Part shown: positions 24,721 through 39,157 of the stretch, one piece after another | How the letters are laid out: each line of letters opens with the position of its first letter | Numbering within the stretch: position 1 is the stretch's first letter | Assembly: GCA_013400155.1 (NCBI GenBank) | Contig: VXBM01000010.1 | Location: forward strand, 1,164,886 to 1,228,885 | Source of the DNA: Helopsaltes ochotensis | Taxonomy: Eukaryota; Chordata; Aves; Passeriformes; Locustellidae | DNA length: 64,000 nt | Direction of reading: 5' to 3' | Notes under the pieces: generated by a model | What the model was told of the DNA's origin: nothing | Databases searched by the model: none | The model's input: the letters and a program-made list of their open reading frames with translations, nothing else | Translations under genes and position numbers: made by a program

Positions 24721-25226
24721 TGTTTCTTAGTTCTTAGAGTGGAATCAGAATTCTCAATGTTATGCATTGCTTTAGCTTCTTCTCACGCTGGTGTTATCTA
24801 TAGATAGGATTTGTTTGGGAAATTTCTCTGGTAAACATCACGTGCATTCTGGTGAGGAAACCTTTGATGGACTGTCAGTTTGGCCAGTGGGATTGGAGAG
24901 GTGGTGACACTATCTGCCAATCCCTGGCCTGGATCTAAGAACTATATAATGAAGAACAATAAAGGTCAACCCTCTTTTGCCTTCCTTCCCTTCACCGAGC
25001 GTCTCGTGTCCTTCTTGCTGTGCCCAATAGCAACAGACCACCAATCTTCTGAATTCCCATACAGTTTCTCAGTAACATGATTCCATAGGGGTGCAGTTGC
25101 CCTTAGTCTGGTACAATACAAACCATCCTGAAAGCAAATGACTGACCTGAAACCATTGTACAACTGACTAAATTAAAGAGAAAGGAAATGTCCTCACAAT
25201 TTTCTTACTATTCTTTATCTCAAAGA

Positions 25227-25279
25227 TTTATATTATTATAAATATTTATATTATTTATATTTATATTATCTCAAAGTAT
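25227..25279. repeat. AT-rich degenerate tandem repeat
   Basis: Imperfect TTATATTATTTA-type units are flanked by two copies of a TATCTCAAAG word, suggesting expansion or duplication of a short segment. Confidence 0.8.
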
Positions 25280-27195
25280 TATATTGGGTCAGACAAGAAA
25301 ACAAACACCATATTCTGATGCAATCCAGTCCTGTCTGTTTTAGCCACATCATTGTTTCTTTTTCCCTATCTTGATTACAGATCAGAGTAGTCCAGGCTTA
25401 AAATTGTAGTTGTCAGAACAAGAGGTCACTTGAGTCATTGCAATTTCCAGAAATGTGGCCTATGCCCCCAGAATTTTCTCTGGCAATGTTTTATTGTAAA
25501 TGAAACATATTCCATATCACCCTGTCTTTGCAAAACTTTAGAAGAGTTGACAAAGTGGGATAGAATGGTTGAAGGGTTTCTGCTTGGATTTTTTTAACTT
25601 CATAAACATTAGAACAATACATTCTTGGTTTGGCCACTTTTATGGCTGACAGCCTGCACTTCTGGTAAAGAAACAGTTTAAATGAACCAAACTGTAAACT
25701 GATGCCTTATTGCATTCATGGTGTCTGCATCACCCCAGTAGAGAGGGCAAATCATTTTGAGTGGCCAGATCTTGGCCTTGGAACCAAAACCTTCGCTGGT
25801 CCTTTGATCTGTGTAAACCTGATTTTTGCTTTCTTTTTTTTTTCAGTCATTTATCCCTATCACAGAAAAACTAAACTAAAATACAGGCAAGCAACACACA
25901 TATTGCTTCCCCAGGCTGATGCAAGGGCTGGGTGATTGCTAGACCACTCCGCAAATTGCAGCTTGAGTTTTCCCTTTTTTTTTTTTTATGTAGAAATGAC
26001 TTTTGTCTGTAACAAATACAAACCATGATCTGAATGAAGTCTTGGTCACCTAATACTGTAAAATTAGAAACTGAAAGATGAAATGACACATTCAAAAATA
26101 TATAGTCATTCTAATTCATATTAGAAGAAACAAACAAACAAAAAAACCATGATATAGAATTGGCTAATTTTTCCCTAAAATCCCAATTTTATTGCCGCAG
26201 TAAGATTACTAGCTAGTAAGTCTAGCTAGTGTCTAGAAAGCTAATTTTCAAATGTGCACCAATACTTTGCCCATAAGTATAATCTGTAAAGATGCATGTG
26301 GAATACAAATGTTAAAAACATTACACCAAATTCTGGTCCAAACCAAAACCAAATTATGTTCGAATTTTGTACCAGTAAACCCACAGCACAGGTCAAAAGG
26401 CACAACCAGCCCTCAACAGAATAAAAGCTGAGCACTAAGAAAAAGCTTTACTAGATCAACCACACTGCAGCAGGAATAAAAAATAGTAGCCTAAAAAACC
26501 AGTAGAAAGTAAGCTAAATTTATCCTCTAAATTGCAGGGGAAAAAGTCCATAGTATTTGTGGTTCTCAAATGCTTCAGAAGATTGCAGAGTATTTAGTGG
26601 CAATCTTTCAAAATTGCCAACTAAACTGATGGACATCTTGTTTGTACATGTTACATTACCAAAATTGGGCATTACTATATTTAAATGAGATTTTGTGGAA
26701 GTTTTTCAGGTCTTACCAGTTTCAGACTAAACCAAACAGTGGATAATTGAAATTGAAATATTTTCCAGTCAGTCTGGCCTGAAGACAAGCCTTAAGTTAC
26801 TTTCATTCTGGAACTGTTTCAATTAAAAAAAAAAAAGAAAGTTTGAAGATGCTACGCTACTTATATTAATTTGGTTTTGCTCCACAGATTTTTCCCAGCT
26901 TTTATATTTCCAAGATTTTAATATCTGCCTCTAATTCTTTTTTCATTTATTTTGCATTCTAGATGGGTTGTGAGAGGTGTAGTCCAGGTGGCAAAGGCTG
27001 GATTACAGAAAGTAATCAGAAAGTATGTGTTCAGTGTGTTCAGTGTTCAGAAAGTATGCTATAAAATGTAATTCTTAGTAGCATCAACTATATCTTCATG
27101 GGCTAACAGCAGCTGATAAATGAATCTAGCACCTGGGACAGTCTGACACCAATAAGCCAGTTAATTTACAACAAGATTCTCTTTTCTGTTTTAAA

Positions 27196-27278
27196 ATATA
27201 CACATATATATACATACATAAATATATACATATATATATATACACACACACATATATATATATAACCAACCAACCAAC
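27196..27278. repeat. TA/CA microsatellite ending in (CCAA)n
   Basis: Alternating TA and CA units are followed by AACC units at the right end. It is probably length-polymorphic. Confidence 0.9.
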
Positions 27279-29462
27279 AAAAACTTACTGTGGTCCTCAC
27301 ACACCCTACCATACCTACTTCTTACTGTTCAAAGATAGACCAAGTATTTTTAAGCAAAAATTATACATTCCTTACATGAAAGTTGTCCTAAAATCTGCAA
27401 CTTTATCTTTCAGGTCCAGCAGAAATTCCTGTGTTTTCCTGCTACTATAATCTTTATACATCATGTAGGTCAATCCCCACAATCCTGTAAGAAAAAAAAT
27501 CCACAGGTTTCCCCACTTTATGAACACAATTCACCCACACAGACCATTAAGCCTGATCTAGTTCACTAGCAGGCTCAGCTCATGGCTGTAATCATTTTTC
27601 TCTTTGAGTTCATTATTTTCACACATTCCTTGCTTTGGACTACTTTGTATTTGTAGTTACAAAGCACCTTGAGGTGATGGGGTGGAGGGCAGACAGACCA
27701 TTCCTGCCCACCTTCCTCCACTCACTAAATAGTGCACAAGTTTGGGTTCTTAAGTAACTCTCTAAAAGATTTAGATGTTTTCATTAGTCTTGTTTTGAAA
27801 TTCTGTATCCCCCACTGAAGACCAAGCCTTCCACCTCACACTCATCCTCTTCAATCAATAGGGATGACTGGTACTTCACTGATTGAAGGAGTCACATAGT
27901 TTCTTCAAATTTTGTGTATCCAGGACTCCTAAGTGAATTCGTGGCATTTTACCTGAAAGGACCAGTCTGCTCTGATCAAATGGTCTTCCAGGAACAACAG
28001 CATGTTTCAAAACACTCAGATTCTCCTGGTAGTGATAGCTCCTACAGAAAGGATGGTGAGAGGGCAGTCATTACAGCAGGATTGCAGGCCTGAGCAAATC
28101 GAAAGCTGGTCTTAGGGTGTTTGCAGTCCCCTGAAACAAATGTACTTGCATTGACCATTTGAAAGTGAGAATTGTACTGTGCAGTCTGGTGAGCCCATTA
28201 GATGTGCCAGAGAAATGGTGGTTTTTTACAGATTGGCATGGCTGAAAATGAAGAACTGAGAGAAGATTACAAATTACTGCTCTGTGCTTTCCACAGTTTA
28301 GGGGAGGTGACATCTTGAGGATCCCATCTTTGGATAAAAAGACATAAGATAAAAGGCTGAAATAAATTACTCATGATCGTTAGCTTCTTAGTCATGGGAG
28401 AACAAAAAGCACCTACAACTGGTTAGATTTGCATGCTGTGCATCATCCTGTGTCCTCAGTGAATTTCTCAGTGGAAGGAACAGAGCCTGATCAACGAGCT
28501 GGAAATGCAGCTCTGCAAGATGCTGCCTGCCCTCCTTGATGACTCTGATGATCACTTCATTAGTTTGTTTTATGAAGCAAATTTTGTACCTCCACGTAGA
28601 TTTTAAGCAAGATTGCTCTTTTTCTAACTTTCCATACATTCACCAAACTTTTCCAGAAATGACAAAAAGCAGAGCAGCAGCAGGCTGTATGACTTTCAAC
28701 CGACTTCACTGCATTTAGGTCAGACAATCTGAGCTGTCCTGATATTTAAAGTGATCTAGGCAGCTGATCTTTACATTCAGAACCAAAAATGTTATTTCAG
28801 GAATTTGAGAAAAAGAAACTAATATTGATACAGGTTATGTACCAGTAATTAAAATGTGGAATAAAAAGTAAGATTGTGGTAGTAAAAAAAGTGAGGATTT
28901 TTACAGTAAAATATCAAGGTGTCCTTAAGGTACCTAAACAACTGTAATCTCACTTCAGAGAGAAGTCACACAACAATCAGACAATAAGAATTAAGGTATT
29001 TGCTGCACTTAGCTTTTAAGTAATTAAAACTGGTTTTCAAATATGTATTTGAGTTTTTATGTAACTTTTTCCCAGCCTGAGAATACCACTCAAGGCTATT
29101 ATTCATGGAGTTCTTAAAACAAAATTGTGTAGAAACACTACTCTGCACAATATGGGACATACAACTCATTAGCTAACTTCATTAGGCTCTCAGTCCACAA
29201 AGCAGTATAGAGTATCTAATTTGAGGTCCTTAAGCAATTTAGAGCATGAAAACTAAGCAAGCTTCTTGTTCCCATAACCAAGAGCCACAGTCCCACTGTT
29301 TGTGCGCCCAGCTCTACCCTGCACATTTCCCTACCCACAGTCCCACCAGGAATGTATGAACATGTAAAACCTACTGCAATTGCAAAGCACTGTTCTCTTC
29401 TGTGGCCACTCTCTTCCTACTGGGCGAGGAGCAGGTAATAAAATGAGTTTGGCAAGTAGTGA

Positions 29463-30300
29463 ACACAGAATCAATCCTGGCATTGTCTGAGTCAGAAGGG
29501 ACCTTAAAGATCATGTAGCCCAACCCTCTGCCATGGGCAGGGACATCTTTTCCTGCCATTGGCAGGGAGGTTGTGCAAAGTCCCATCCAAACCTGAACAT
29601 TTCCAGGGATGGGGTATCCACAGTTTCAACTCAGCAACCTGCTCCTGTGTCTCACCCACACCCCTCATCATAAAACATTTCTTCCTTATAAGCAATCTAA
29701 TCTACCCCCTTGCAGTTTAAAACCATTGGCTTTTCTCCTATCACCACAGGCCTCAGTAAAAAGTCATTCTCCATCTCCATATAAGCCACCTTTAAGTGAA
29801 GAAAGGCCACAATAAGGTCTTCCTGGAGTCATCTCTTCTCCAAGACTGAGCCACTCCAACTCTCTCAGCCTGTCCTCATAAGAGAGGTGCTCCAGCCCTC
29901 TGATCATTTTTGTGACCCTCTTCTGACACTGCTCCAACAGATCTGTTTCTTTCCTGCGCAGAAGACACCAGACCTGGATGCAGAACTCCAGGTGGGGTCT
30001 CATGAGAACAAGAGGGGCAGAATGCCCTCCCTCTCCCTGCTGCCCACACTGCTTCGGATGCAGGCCAGGACACAACTGGCTTTGTGGGCAGAGAGTGCAC
30101 ATTGCCAGGTCATATCCAGCTGTCATCCACCAGCATCCTCAAGTCCTTCTCATCAGGGATGCTCTCAATCCCTTCATCCACCAGCCTGTACTGATACTGG
30201 GGATTGTCCCAGTCCAGGTGGAGGACCTTGCCCTTGGCCTTGTTGAACCTCACGGTTCATCTTGATCTCCTGACCTCTTCTGAAGGATGCTGCCAAGTAC
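29463..30300 (-). mobile_element. CR1 LINE, 3' portion, minus orientation
   Basis: Read on the minus strand, this is the 3' part of a bird CR1 ending at about 29463. The plus strand shows GAAGGGACCTTAAAGATCAT, CTGCCATGGGCAGGGACA, CTCTCAGCCTGTCCTCATAA, GAGGTGCTCCAGCCCTCTGA and GATACTGGGGATTG in the expected order. A minus-strand frame at 29764-30126 still carries the C-terminal ORF2 signature (RPHLEFCIQVW, then TKMIRGLEHLSYEDRLREL), so decay is moderate. It is 5'-truncated and inactive. The right boundary is approximate and may reach about 30340. Confidence 0.92.
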
Positions 30301-32999
30301 AGACTGTTCCTACAGCAATTTAACTGTCCCCACCAGTCTGCTGTCCCAGAACGCTGCTTCCTACCCAAGGGCCAAAGCTAAAAGCAATGTCTGAGCTACA
30401 ACTGATAATTAACATTAGATGGCTTTTGTGCCTGTGAAAAGCAAACCACTAATTTACATGCCTTCAAAAAGATACTTACAGAAAATAAAGTATAAAATGG
30501 AAATTAGAATGTCTAGGTGAGAATTTGACAAGCAAATAATCATTGACATAAGAAAAATTAATGGGAACTTTATTACAATATTAAAGATGCAAATTAGGGA
30601 TCAATGGCACTCCCAAGAAAATAAAAACAACAATTACAAAGAATAAAGCCTCTGTATGCCTTTTCAAACAAGAGTCTCAGAAAAACACAAAGAAGTTTAA
30701 TAAGCATGATAAAAAGTAGGGCATAGATTTCACATGAAAGGATATTAAATACACTCCTCGCCTTGGAATAAAGAAAATGTGATAAATGTGTATATAAAAT
30801 CCTGAGTGGAGAATGTTTATGCACTATTCTTCTTAACTTAAAAACTACTGTACACCCCACAAAATTATCAGGCAGGAGAATTAAATAGAGAGATGTACTT
30901 TTTTTCATTTGTTAAATCATTAAACTAACTATCATAGGATTTTTTTGGATGCCAAAAAAAAAAGTATATTCCAGACTGTCTTGGTTCCTTAATTTTATAA
31001 TCTGGAAGAGTTGCAAGAGAAGGAAAAAAAAACCTTTTACGTTTTTATATATGCTTTCTCTTAGCATCTATTACTGGCTACTGTCAGAGGCAAGATGTTA
31101 TTTAGATAAACCTTTGATCCAACTGGCTTAGTTAGTCTGAAGTTTTATGCAAAACAAATAATCACCCCTGTTTAACTTTTTTTTTTTTCCCAGCAGACAA
31201 CATTGATTACAATAATATTTTTCTCGTAATAAAAATACAAAAACAGCAGAAGGATTACAGAGGAAATAACATAGATGTTATAAACTGATAAATTTAAAAT
31301 AACACACAGGCAGGATACATCCAACACTCTAAGAATGAGAAAGTTCATGGGCTAACACACAAATCATCTAACTATGTGCTAGTACTTTAAGTCAGTAACA
31401 TGTGTATATATTCACAAAAATATAGCTAAGTATGCCTAAAAAATATTTCTAGGAATTATAAGATAAGAATCTTTATCACTAGGTCTAGTGGTTGACAGTC
31501 TCTAATGACAGACTTATGAAAGGCCTAACCATGATCATGATAGGCCAAACACCTCTGCCCATGCAAAGGAAAACCACGCTCCAGGGTGTCCTGACAAAAC
31601 AGAAAAACAAGAGCATATACATTACTTCTGGGTTTTAAAGAAGATTTATCAAATGCCCTCCTCGGAATATGTTCAGGAAAAGCTACAAGAATGATCCAGA
31701 GCATGGAAAGCAGCTTCTCTAAAGAAAAAAATAAAAGATTAATTGTGATTGACTGAGGAAAGAGCACAGAAGACTAAAAAGTATATAAGAAAGATGAAGC
31801 AGAGTTTGAAATTAATTCAAGGCAATTAAATGATGGCAGTTTCTTAAATAATTCTCTTACTTCTCTCTTACTTCTCCTGTAATTAGACTGTGGATAAAAA
31901 AGGTCATTGAGCCTAAAACTTAAAAAGGAATTAAACATTTCTATGGATTTTGAGAATATGTATAGTTCTAATTAATATGATTATTATGTTAAATAGTATG
32001 TTAAATGTTACACTTTGAGGATAAATCAGTCTCTAACTATCAGATATCAGGATGAAACTTAACATCCAAGGCAGGTGCACAGTATTGTTATTTGACAGCC
32101 ACGGGGCTACTTGCACCTTCCTCAGAAGCATTCGGAACTGATCATTTCTGAAGATACAACAATGCATCTATGTGCAATTTTAAGTACATTTTTGGTTTCT
32201 GCACTCCTGCTGTGACAAGAACAATTAATAGTGATGTGGGAAGAGGTAGAATTGAGCCCAGTTTTGGACTGATGTAATTTGTAATGGAATGAGGAATCAG
32301 TGGCCCAAAATGGGAGGAAGAGGAAGAGGAAAGCAAAAGGTGCCTTTTGGTTAGAGTCCAGGGCAGACTGTGTTGTAAAAAAATCAGATATGATGACTGC
32401 AATGCTTGTGTTTGCTGGCTGGGGTTAAAAGAGAGGAGTGAGCAGAGGAAAAGTACGAAGAGGAGGCTGGCCAGTATGTGCTTGTGGGGAACTTGGCACA
32501 AATCTCTATGGCAGCCTGTCGTGTAGGGAACGAAGGAAGGCTGGAGATGTTAGGAAAAAAGAAATGACTATGCAAGAGGACTGCTGCTTATAGAACATCA
32601 AAGGGTCAATGGGCATTAAACATGAGAGCTACAGGAAGGAGTTGTAATGGATGAAAGTGTTGCCCATGTCTAAGAATAGTGTTTATCCACATGAAGCCTT
32701 CATACAAATGATAAACAAGTAAATCCCTTTGTAGATACTGTTTGTAAGTACTGACCAAAGCAATAAGAAATGTCTTGGGGTCCAGTAGCAGAACTGTCTC
32801 CTGGTGCCAGTAATGGAATAGTCAGGGCAGACATGATCTGCTTTCCACCGTGTCTTGGGCTGACCTTGGGAAGAATAGAAGCTGAGTCTCAGCTTCCAAC
32901 ATTGTTGAGAAAGGACAATTCCTTTCTGCCTGTATCCCTGCTGTTTGTGGTTCTTCAGAAGCATGGAAAGAGGTACATGTCTCCAGGACTGGGCTGGTG
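30301..32999. other. Intergenic; no gene recognised
   Basis: This is AT-rich unique sequence with short A and T runs. I see no recognisable gene or element. Confidence 0.55.
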
Positions 33000-33761
33000 G
33001 AACGAGGCTAACTGGCAATACAAACAGATAAAGTCAAATGCTGATAAATGTGCAACAGTGCTGATTGGAAGAAATTCCATCAAATACTCATAAGGATAAT
33101 AGATTCTATCTTTACTGTAGCCACTCAAGAAAAAGTGCTAGGCATCATAGGGGACAGCTGACTGGAGATACCTGTTCATTGCATGCTTGTATTCAAATGA
33201 ACAACATATAGGACTACAGAAGACCTCCATATAATATACTGATGAATCACTATTTAATAAATAGTGCCTCACCATGCACAACAAAACATAGGAAAATAAC
33301 AATAAGTTATTCAAGTGTGAATGAAAAAAACACTGGGGACTTATAAAAGCTCCTAAAAATTTTGACTCTTCCACTTTGAAGTGTGAAGATACAAAAGTAA
33401 AAAGATGTCTAACATAATACGTATTGTAAAGAAGATACAACAAACATACATAACTACAATCTTTATAATTGGAAGAGTCATTAGATTGGATATTAGGGAA
33501 GAGTGAGTTAAATCTGATATTTGGAAAAAAACTCTTCACTGAAAACATGGTCAGGCATTGGAACAAGCTGTCCAGGAAAGGGGTGGAATCACCATCCCAG
33601 GAAGTGTCCGAAAAATTGTGTGGATGTGGAACTAGAGGATATGGTTTAGAAGTGAACACAGTGGTGCTGGATAAATGAAACATGTGTGGATTCACAGTGG
33701 TTGGACTCAATGATTTTAAAGGTCTTTTTCAACCTTAATGTTGCTATGATTCTGGGATTCT
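33000..33761 (+). mobile_element. Old CR1 LINE, 3' portion, plus orientation
   Basis: The left part is weakly similar to old CR1 ORF2 (AAATGCTGATAAATGTG; CACTCAAGAAAAAGTGCTAGG). The right part is clear: GGATATTAGGG, AACTCTTCACTGAAAACATGG, GCATTGGAACAAGCTGTCCA, GTGGTTGGACTCAATGATTT, and a terminal CTATGATTCTGGGATTCT that retains the CR1 3' ATTCT repeats. The middle is strongly diverged. It may be two CR1 insertions of different age lying end to end. Confidence 0.75.
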
Positions 33762-36700
33762 AAACAAATGGAAACGTAATAGACTGCTAAAAGGAATTCT
33801 TTTTGATACACCTTATTACCCAGACCCACTAATGACAATTTATTAGCTTGTAAAATGCATCATCCTGCATCATAATGAAAAACAGAAAACTATTAAAAAA
33901 ATCAACACTAGTTAGAAGGGGTTTTAGAAAAAAGACAAAAAATACAGAAAAAATATTGCCATTGTCATACTGTGCTAGTGTCACCTAACACTGCAATAAT
34001 ATTCTTCTTTAAAAGTTATACCTTCCTGAGAAAAAAATCAATTACTTTTAGCAATAATTCTTATGATTGGGAAATCTAGTGACTGCTCTCTTCTACAAAT
34101 ACATGTACTGTCTTCCAAAATGAGAATTTAATGCTTTAATTCGCAGCTGTACACACCTAACGTAATAACACTCAGTTTATTATTGTAGTACTGAATGCAG
34201 AACTTAGTGGCATATTTCCCCCTTATTTTTGTACTTATAACATTGCAAAAAGAACACATGCATCTCAGGAATTGATTCTGTGATATTTTACCATGTCCTA
34301 CTGAGCTGAGAACCAAGCCTGCAAAATCATACTTATAAGAATATGCTCCCCAAGTCAGGTCAGTGAATAAAAGCTCCTCACATGAGCAAGGCTACAAGAA
34401 TAGACTACGGGAGGTCAAGGTCAGTGGTGAGTTTTGGCTGAGTCAGAGTTGGAGGATAAGGCCCTTATGAGTACTATAAATAGTTCATTGTTAAAAGAGG
34501 TCAGGCCTAATTCTGGAAGTATTTTGGAAGAAGAAACCACTGCGTGACTGATGACGTACAGCTACCCAAGCCTCTGCTTATTAATGTGACATTTGTTTGG
34601 AACAAACATATAATAAATAAAAGATACTTTTAGGATGTGCCAGGGAAATGTATTCATATTTTCAGAGAATAATTTGAGTATATTAAAAATGTTGCACGGT
34701 ATTAAAGAAATGGTGATTAGAGTACACAAATAAGGTATTAAAAACCAGTGGTTTCCATTGGTCCTGATGGAAACAGAAAAGCAGGCCAAGGGGGCTAAAA
34801 GTAGGTTTTACTCACCTGACTTCAATCAGCTAACAGCTCATACTTAGACTCCTTTTACTGTAAGTCAAGAGAAGCAGGTGCCTCTACTACCATTAACCAC
34901 ATCCTGAGGCTGTAGTTTGGCAGAAACACTGACCTAAGTGAGGACCAACATCAGGAAAAGCACTTTCCCCAAGGTCTTTTGCCTGGAATGAGTGGTTTAT
35001 TCCCAGTTCTGTAGAGTAACTTCATTTTTGTTAACATAAGGGTTCAATAAACTTGATAGATAGCTGATATACTGAAACCATCCTCTTCCACCTCCTTCTT
35101 TCTCCCCTGAAGGTTACTTTTCAGTTGGATCAGTTCTCTGGCCTGGAAACTATGCCAGCAGAGGCTGGGCAAAAATGACTGCTTCTTTCAACTTGAATGT
35201 CAGAGGAAGGCATTTTGCAAAGAGTCTGAATGAGCCATGTGGGTCTAACACTTCACTGCCACCAGTACAGGGAGGTCTTCTATTCTGTTCCTCTCCCAGT
35301 TGCCAGGGCCACACAGCCACCACTTCCCTTTGCAATGGCTGTGGACTTGTGAAAGCCTTCTGTGGCTGGAGACACCTTCATAAGCTGATAGATAATTAAA
35401 CCGTTAAAAAAAAGTAAATAGATTTTAGTGTGTTAGCCAGTACTGCTCGATCACAGAGGTGTTAGATGGACAGGAGAGCTGGAAAATGAAGAAAGAGGCT
35501 GAGTGACTTGGGGATGAGGAAGGGAGAAGAAAACAGGAAGGGAATGAAATCTGGGCCCATCCTTTCAACAGTCATGAGCTGTTAGATCAGCTGCTCATCA
35601 AACTGCACCCCCAGAGCCCCCTTCCATATTACATTGGATATGATCTAATTGGAGGCAGACACAGGAAGGGACAGTGCCACTTTCCTCCAGGCCTTCAGCT
35701 GTACATTCCCAATAGGCATGAGAGCAGAATTAAGAGGACAGGAGAACTAGCATACACATTCAGGTAAAATGCACCTTAAATTAATTGCTAAAACCAGGTG
35801 GTGTCAGTTACTCTCTGGAATTCTTACATTTTCTCATTAACTAGAAAGAGCCTAGACAAAAAACCTCACACTAGAACCCTATTTTCAAAGTGCCTGAAGT
35901 TCAATGAGACAAAAGTCAGACTGATGAGTTCATCCTGTGCTGTCCTTGCCTATAGTCTGCATTCTACAGTGCTGCAACCTTGCATTTTGAAGGAATGCAT
36001 TTGTGCTAAATATTTCTTTCATTTTACAATAACTATGATAATGGAAAGACATCTAAAAAGTGAAAGAAATTGGAACTGATCTGCTGATATATGCATTATT
36101 ATACTGATTCCCAAGAGAGTTGCAACTCTGTTGCAAAGTATTGACACTGTCCTCTTGCAATTCAAAATGAAGTCAAAACTGAAGGATCAGAAAGGAAAAA
36201 AAGACCAAAACCCTACTGATGAATCCCAGTCAGGCTGGAACTGGCAGAATAAACACAGAGCCAAGAGCTCCTCCAACAGCTGTTGAGACAGTGTGTGCTC
36301 ACAGGGCTTTCATCAGCACTAGCAGAGGTTGGTCTCTGGAAAGAACAAAGGAGCTTCAGAGCCTGGGTCATGGAGGGAGAAGCAGAGGAAAAAAAAAGGC
36401 CACTTGGATGACAGTCAGAGACTTCCGTAAGTCCATTCTCTTCCCCTCCCTCACTTGGAGGAATATCTTAACTGTTTCAGGAGCCTTGTTCACTCATGTT
36501 ACTGGCTTAAGCATGTTACTGACTTCAATGAAGCCATTTAAAAGAAGGTGCTGTTCAACATGAGCATGAATACCAGGACAATTTTTTTTCATTAGTAGTT
36601 GAAAGACTATTTCCTATGATGAATTATTAAACAAAGCATACAAAAGCACCTCCATGAAGCACCGGCTTCCCTAACAGATGCTGACTGATTTCAGTGAAAT

Positions 36701-39157
36701 AACTCCGATCTGTGTTGATATTCCGTGATTAAAGAGACTAAAAAAAGGTAATCTCACACACATAGAATAAAGGTATTCTACTAACTCTCTATCGCCCACT
36801 TTACTACTAAAATGTTGATTTCAAATTGCATCTTATTTGTGTTGCCAAGAGAATTTAGTAAACATATTAAGCACCAACTTCAGGAGGAAAATTTATGTAT
36901 ATTTTTTGTGTTTGACTGAATGAAAACATTCAAGGAAACAACTGTCTAGACATGATGACAATAAACCCTCTATTACTGGAACGGCGGGAAAAGAGGTTGC
37001 CCTCAGTAAGCAGTACTTCCCAAAAAAGTCACGAACTGTTTGCCAGGCTGTCATGTGCTTAAATAATTACTTCAGATATTCATTCTTCATAAGAAGTCTT
37101 ATGTATAATTTCCCAATGTGGAACACATCGATGGTTTATGGATCTGTATGTTTTTGTCTGTGAACAAAGCTTTGTCCTGTTCAGAGCTGGAAGGTGCCTT
37201 ACACCCATCACTGCTCTGTCAGGGGGCAATGCTTCATCAGACCCACACTTGTGCCATGGTATAATTCTGTAATTCTTGCCATATGAACTATGTGAAAAGG
37301 GATTATAGGAACACAGGAAGTTAGCAGAAAAATTGTTATTAGCAGTAAAATAATGCTGATGATGGTTACAATACATTAGGGGGGTTGGGCCATTACTGCT
37401 CTCTAAAGATTTCCTTGTGGTCAAGACTCAATCCAGATAAAAATTGGAGGGATCCTCCTGTTACCAAGGTGGGAAGAGATTTCTGATTAAAAAGAAAAGA
37501 GAGAAATTTAATTTGTCTTTTTTTTTAATGGGAGCTTTAGTTTCACATCCCACTCCTGGAAGTTGCTCCATTGGGATCAGCTCCTGTGCCTGCATAGCTT
37601 CAGACTGGAACTAAAAACCAAAATTAGGTAAGTCATAATCAGAAAAGGAAACTGAGTATAAATTGAGAGCAAAATTCACAATTTGGTTTCATGATGCAAG
37701 CAAAAGTGACAAATGGGTTATAACATTAATTTCACCTGACAGAGATAAGAAATTGGTTGTTTCTTTAAACCAAGAGCTTCCTTCTCCATCTAGCAAAGTT
37801 GGGAGATGTTATCAAAAATGTATTAGGCTCTGTCTTAATTCAGAGACTGCTGAAGGGTTTTTTAAGACGCTTATGGCTTTTGCATCAACTGTTTAATTGT
37901 ATGTATCAGGTTTAAGGTGGTCTGGTACACTATACTGAGTTATTACTTGAAGAACTCTGAATGAGTCAGCTTTGTGGTTTCTGAGGAATGTGTTGAGCTT
38001 CTAGGAATTCAGCCCGGAGCTCTGGGCCTGTAGATATGGCCTCTGATGTGCATAGCCAGACTGATGGCTCAAGGAACACAGAGTTTTACATAATAAGCAT
38101 GAACTAACTCTAGATCTTTCTCCATGTGAAAATCTCCCCTTCTGCACATACTTACAGAATCAGCCATTTCATTTGCTTTGTTTCCCTCCTTTGCTTGCCT
38201 CTCCAGTTGTATAATTTCCAGTTGTGTTATTCTCATACTCATGAATTAGGCCCATCTTTTCTTTCAAAAAATGCATCCATTTGTAACCTCTTGTCTGTTT
38301 TATACTTTGGTATCTGAAATAAATACTCCAGTTACATTTTCAAGCTTTATTTCACAACAGTGAAAATATAAGCTGAAATTCTTGCACAACCACTTGATCT
38401 AAGGAGCTTTAAGAAAATGCTGAATACAAAACTTGTGGTAAAATTGTAAAAGTTGGCAATATGGAGATTGAGAAGAAGAGCATGTTTGCTTTGCATTTTG
38501 ATTATCAACCCGCCTTTCACCCACACTTGGCAGACATATCTGATTCTGATCTGGCCCTTTTTATAGCTCCAGATCTTAGCAGTGCTGCGGAAAAACTTGG
38601 TACAGGGATTAGCTCTTCGAACAGGCTCAAGCTATTCTGGATTTGGGTACATCGAGCATGGTGTGTGCCCTCACATCCTCTCTCCACTTTTATGCCATCT
38701 TTAGCTGGCTGATATCAGCCAGCGCATTTCAGAAGGGAAATGGTAATTAGGCAGGCCATAGATAGCCATGGAGTAGCACCTTATCAGTGCTACAAATATT
38801 TTCAACAGCTAAAATAACCCCAAGCAAACAAACCACAACCCCCCTAAGATTACATGAAGTTTTACCTCCTCTGCAGATGAAAACCACGAACAGACCAGGC
38901 CTAGCCTGAGAGAACATCCTAAGCTTTGCCAGCAGTTTACAGACAGAGACTCCATTTATTCAACAAGCAATTTCAGAGTGCACAGTCTCAGAAAACAGGG
39001 ATGCTACTTGAAGTTCTGGAAAACATCTAATGCTTCCTGGGGATCACAAGCAGGGCTTCCTGGTTTGTGAATACCAGGTGACTGAAGCTCAACCCCAGGC
39101 CTCATCGGCAGGCTGGTGTCAGAGGCACTTGGAGTCACTCCGTGGTGAAGCTTCCAA
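33762..39157. other. Intergenic; no gene recognised
   Basis: This is AT-rich unique sequence. Open frames are short (at most about 114 codons) and show no recognisable domains. No transposon was identified with confidence. Confidence 0.55.

Larger units (their letters stand above)
24721..29462. other. Intergenic; no gene recognised
   Basis: This is AT-rich unique sequence with an AT-rich tandem tract at 25227-25279 and a TA/CA microsatellite at 27196-27278. No recognisable coding sequence or transposon was found. Confidence 0.55.

Noticed and set aside
27196..27278. Short-unit array considered as a CRISPR-like or satellite array
   Set aside because: Units are 2-4 bases without spacers; it is an ordinary microsatellite in a vertebrate genome.
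29764..30126. 120-codon minus-strand frame with RT-like C-terminus
   Set aside because: It is the decayed 3' end of CR1 ORF2, not a host gene; listed as a mobile element.
33138..33710. 190-codon minus-strand open frame
   Set aside because: It lies antisense across a CR1 fragment, has a low-complexity F/S/Y-rich composition and no recognisable domain; it is a chance frame opposite repeat sequence.
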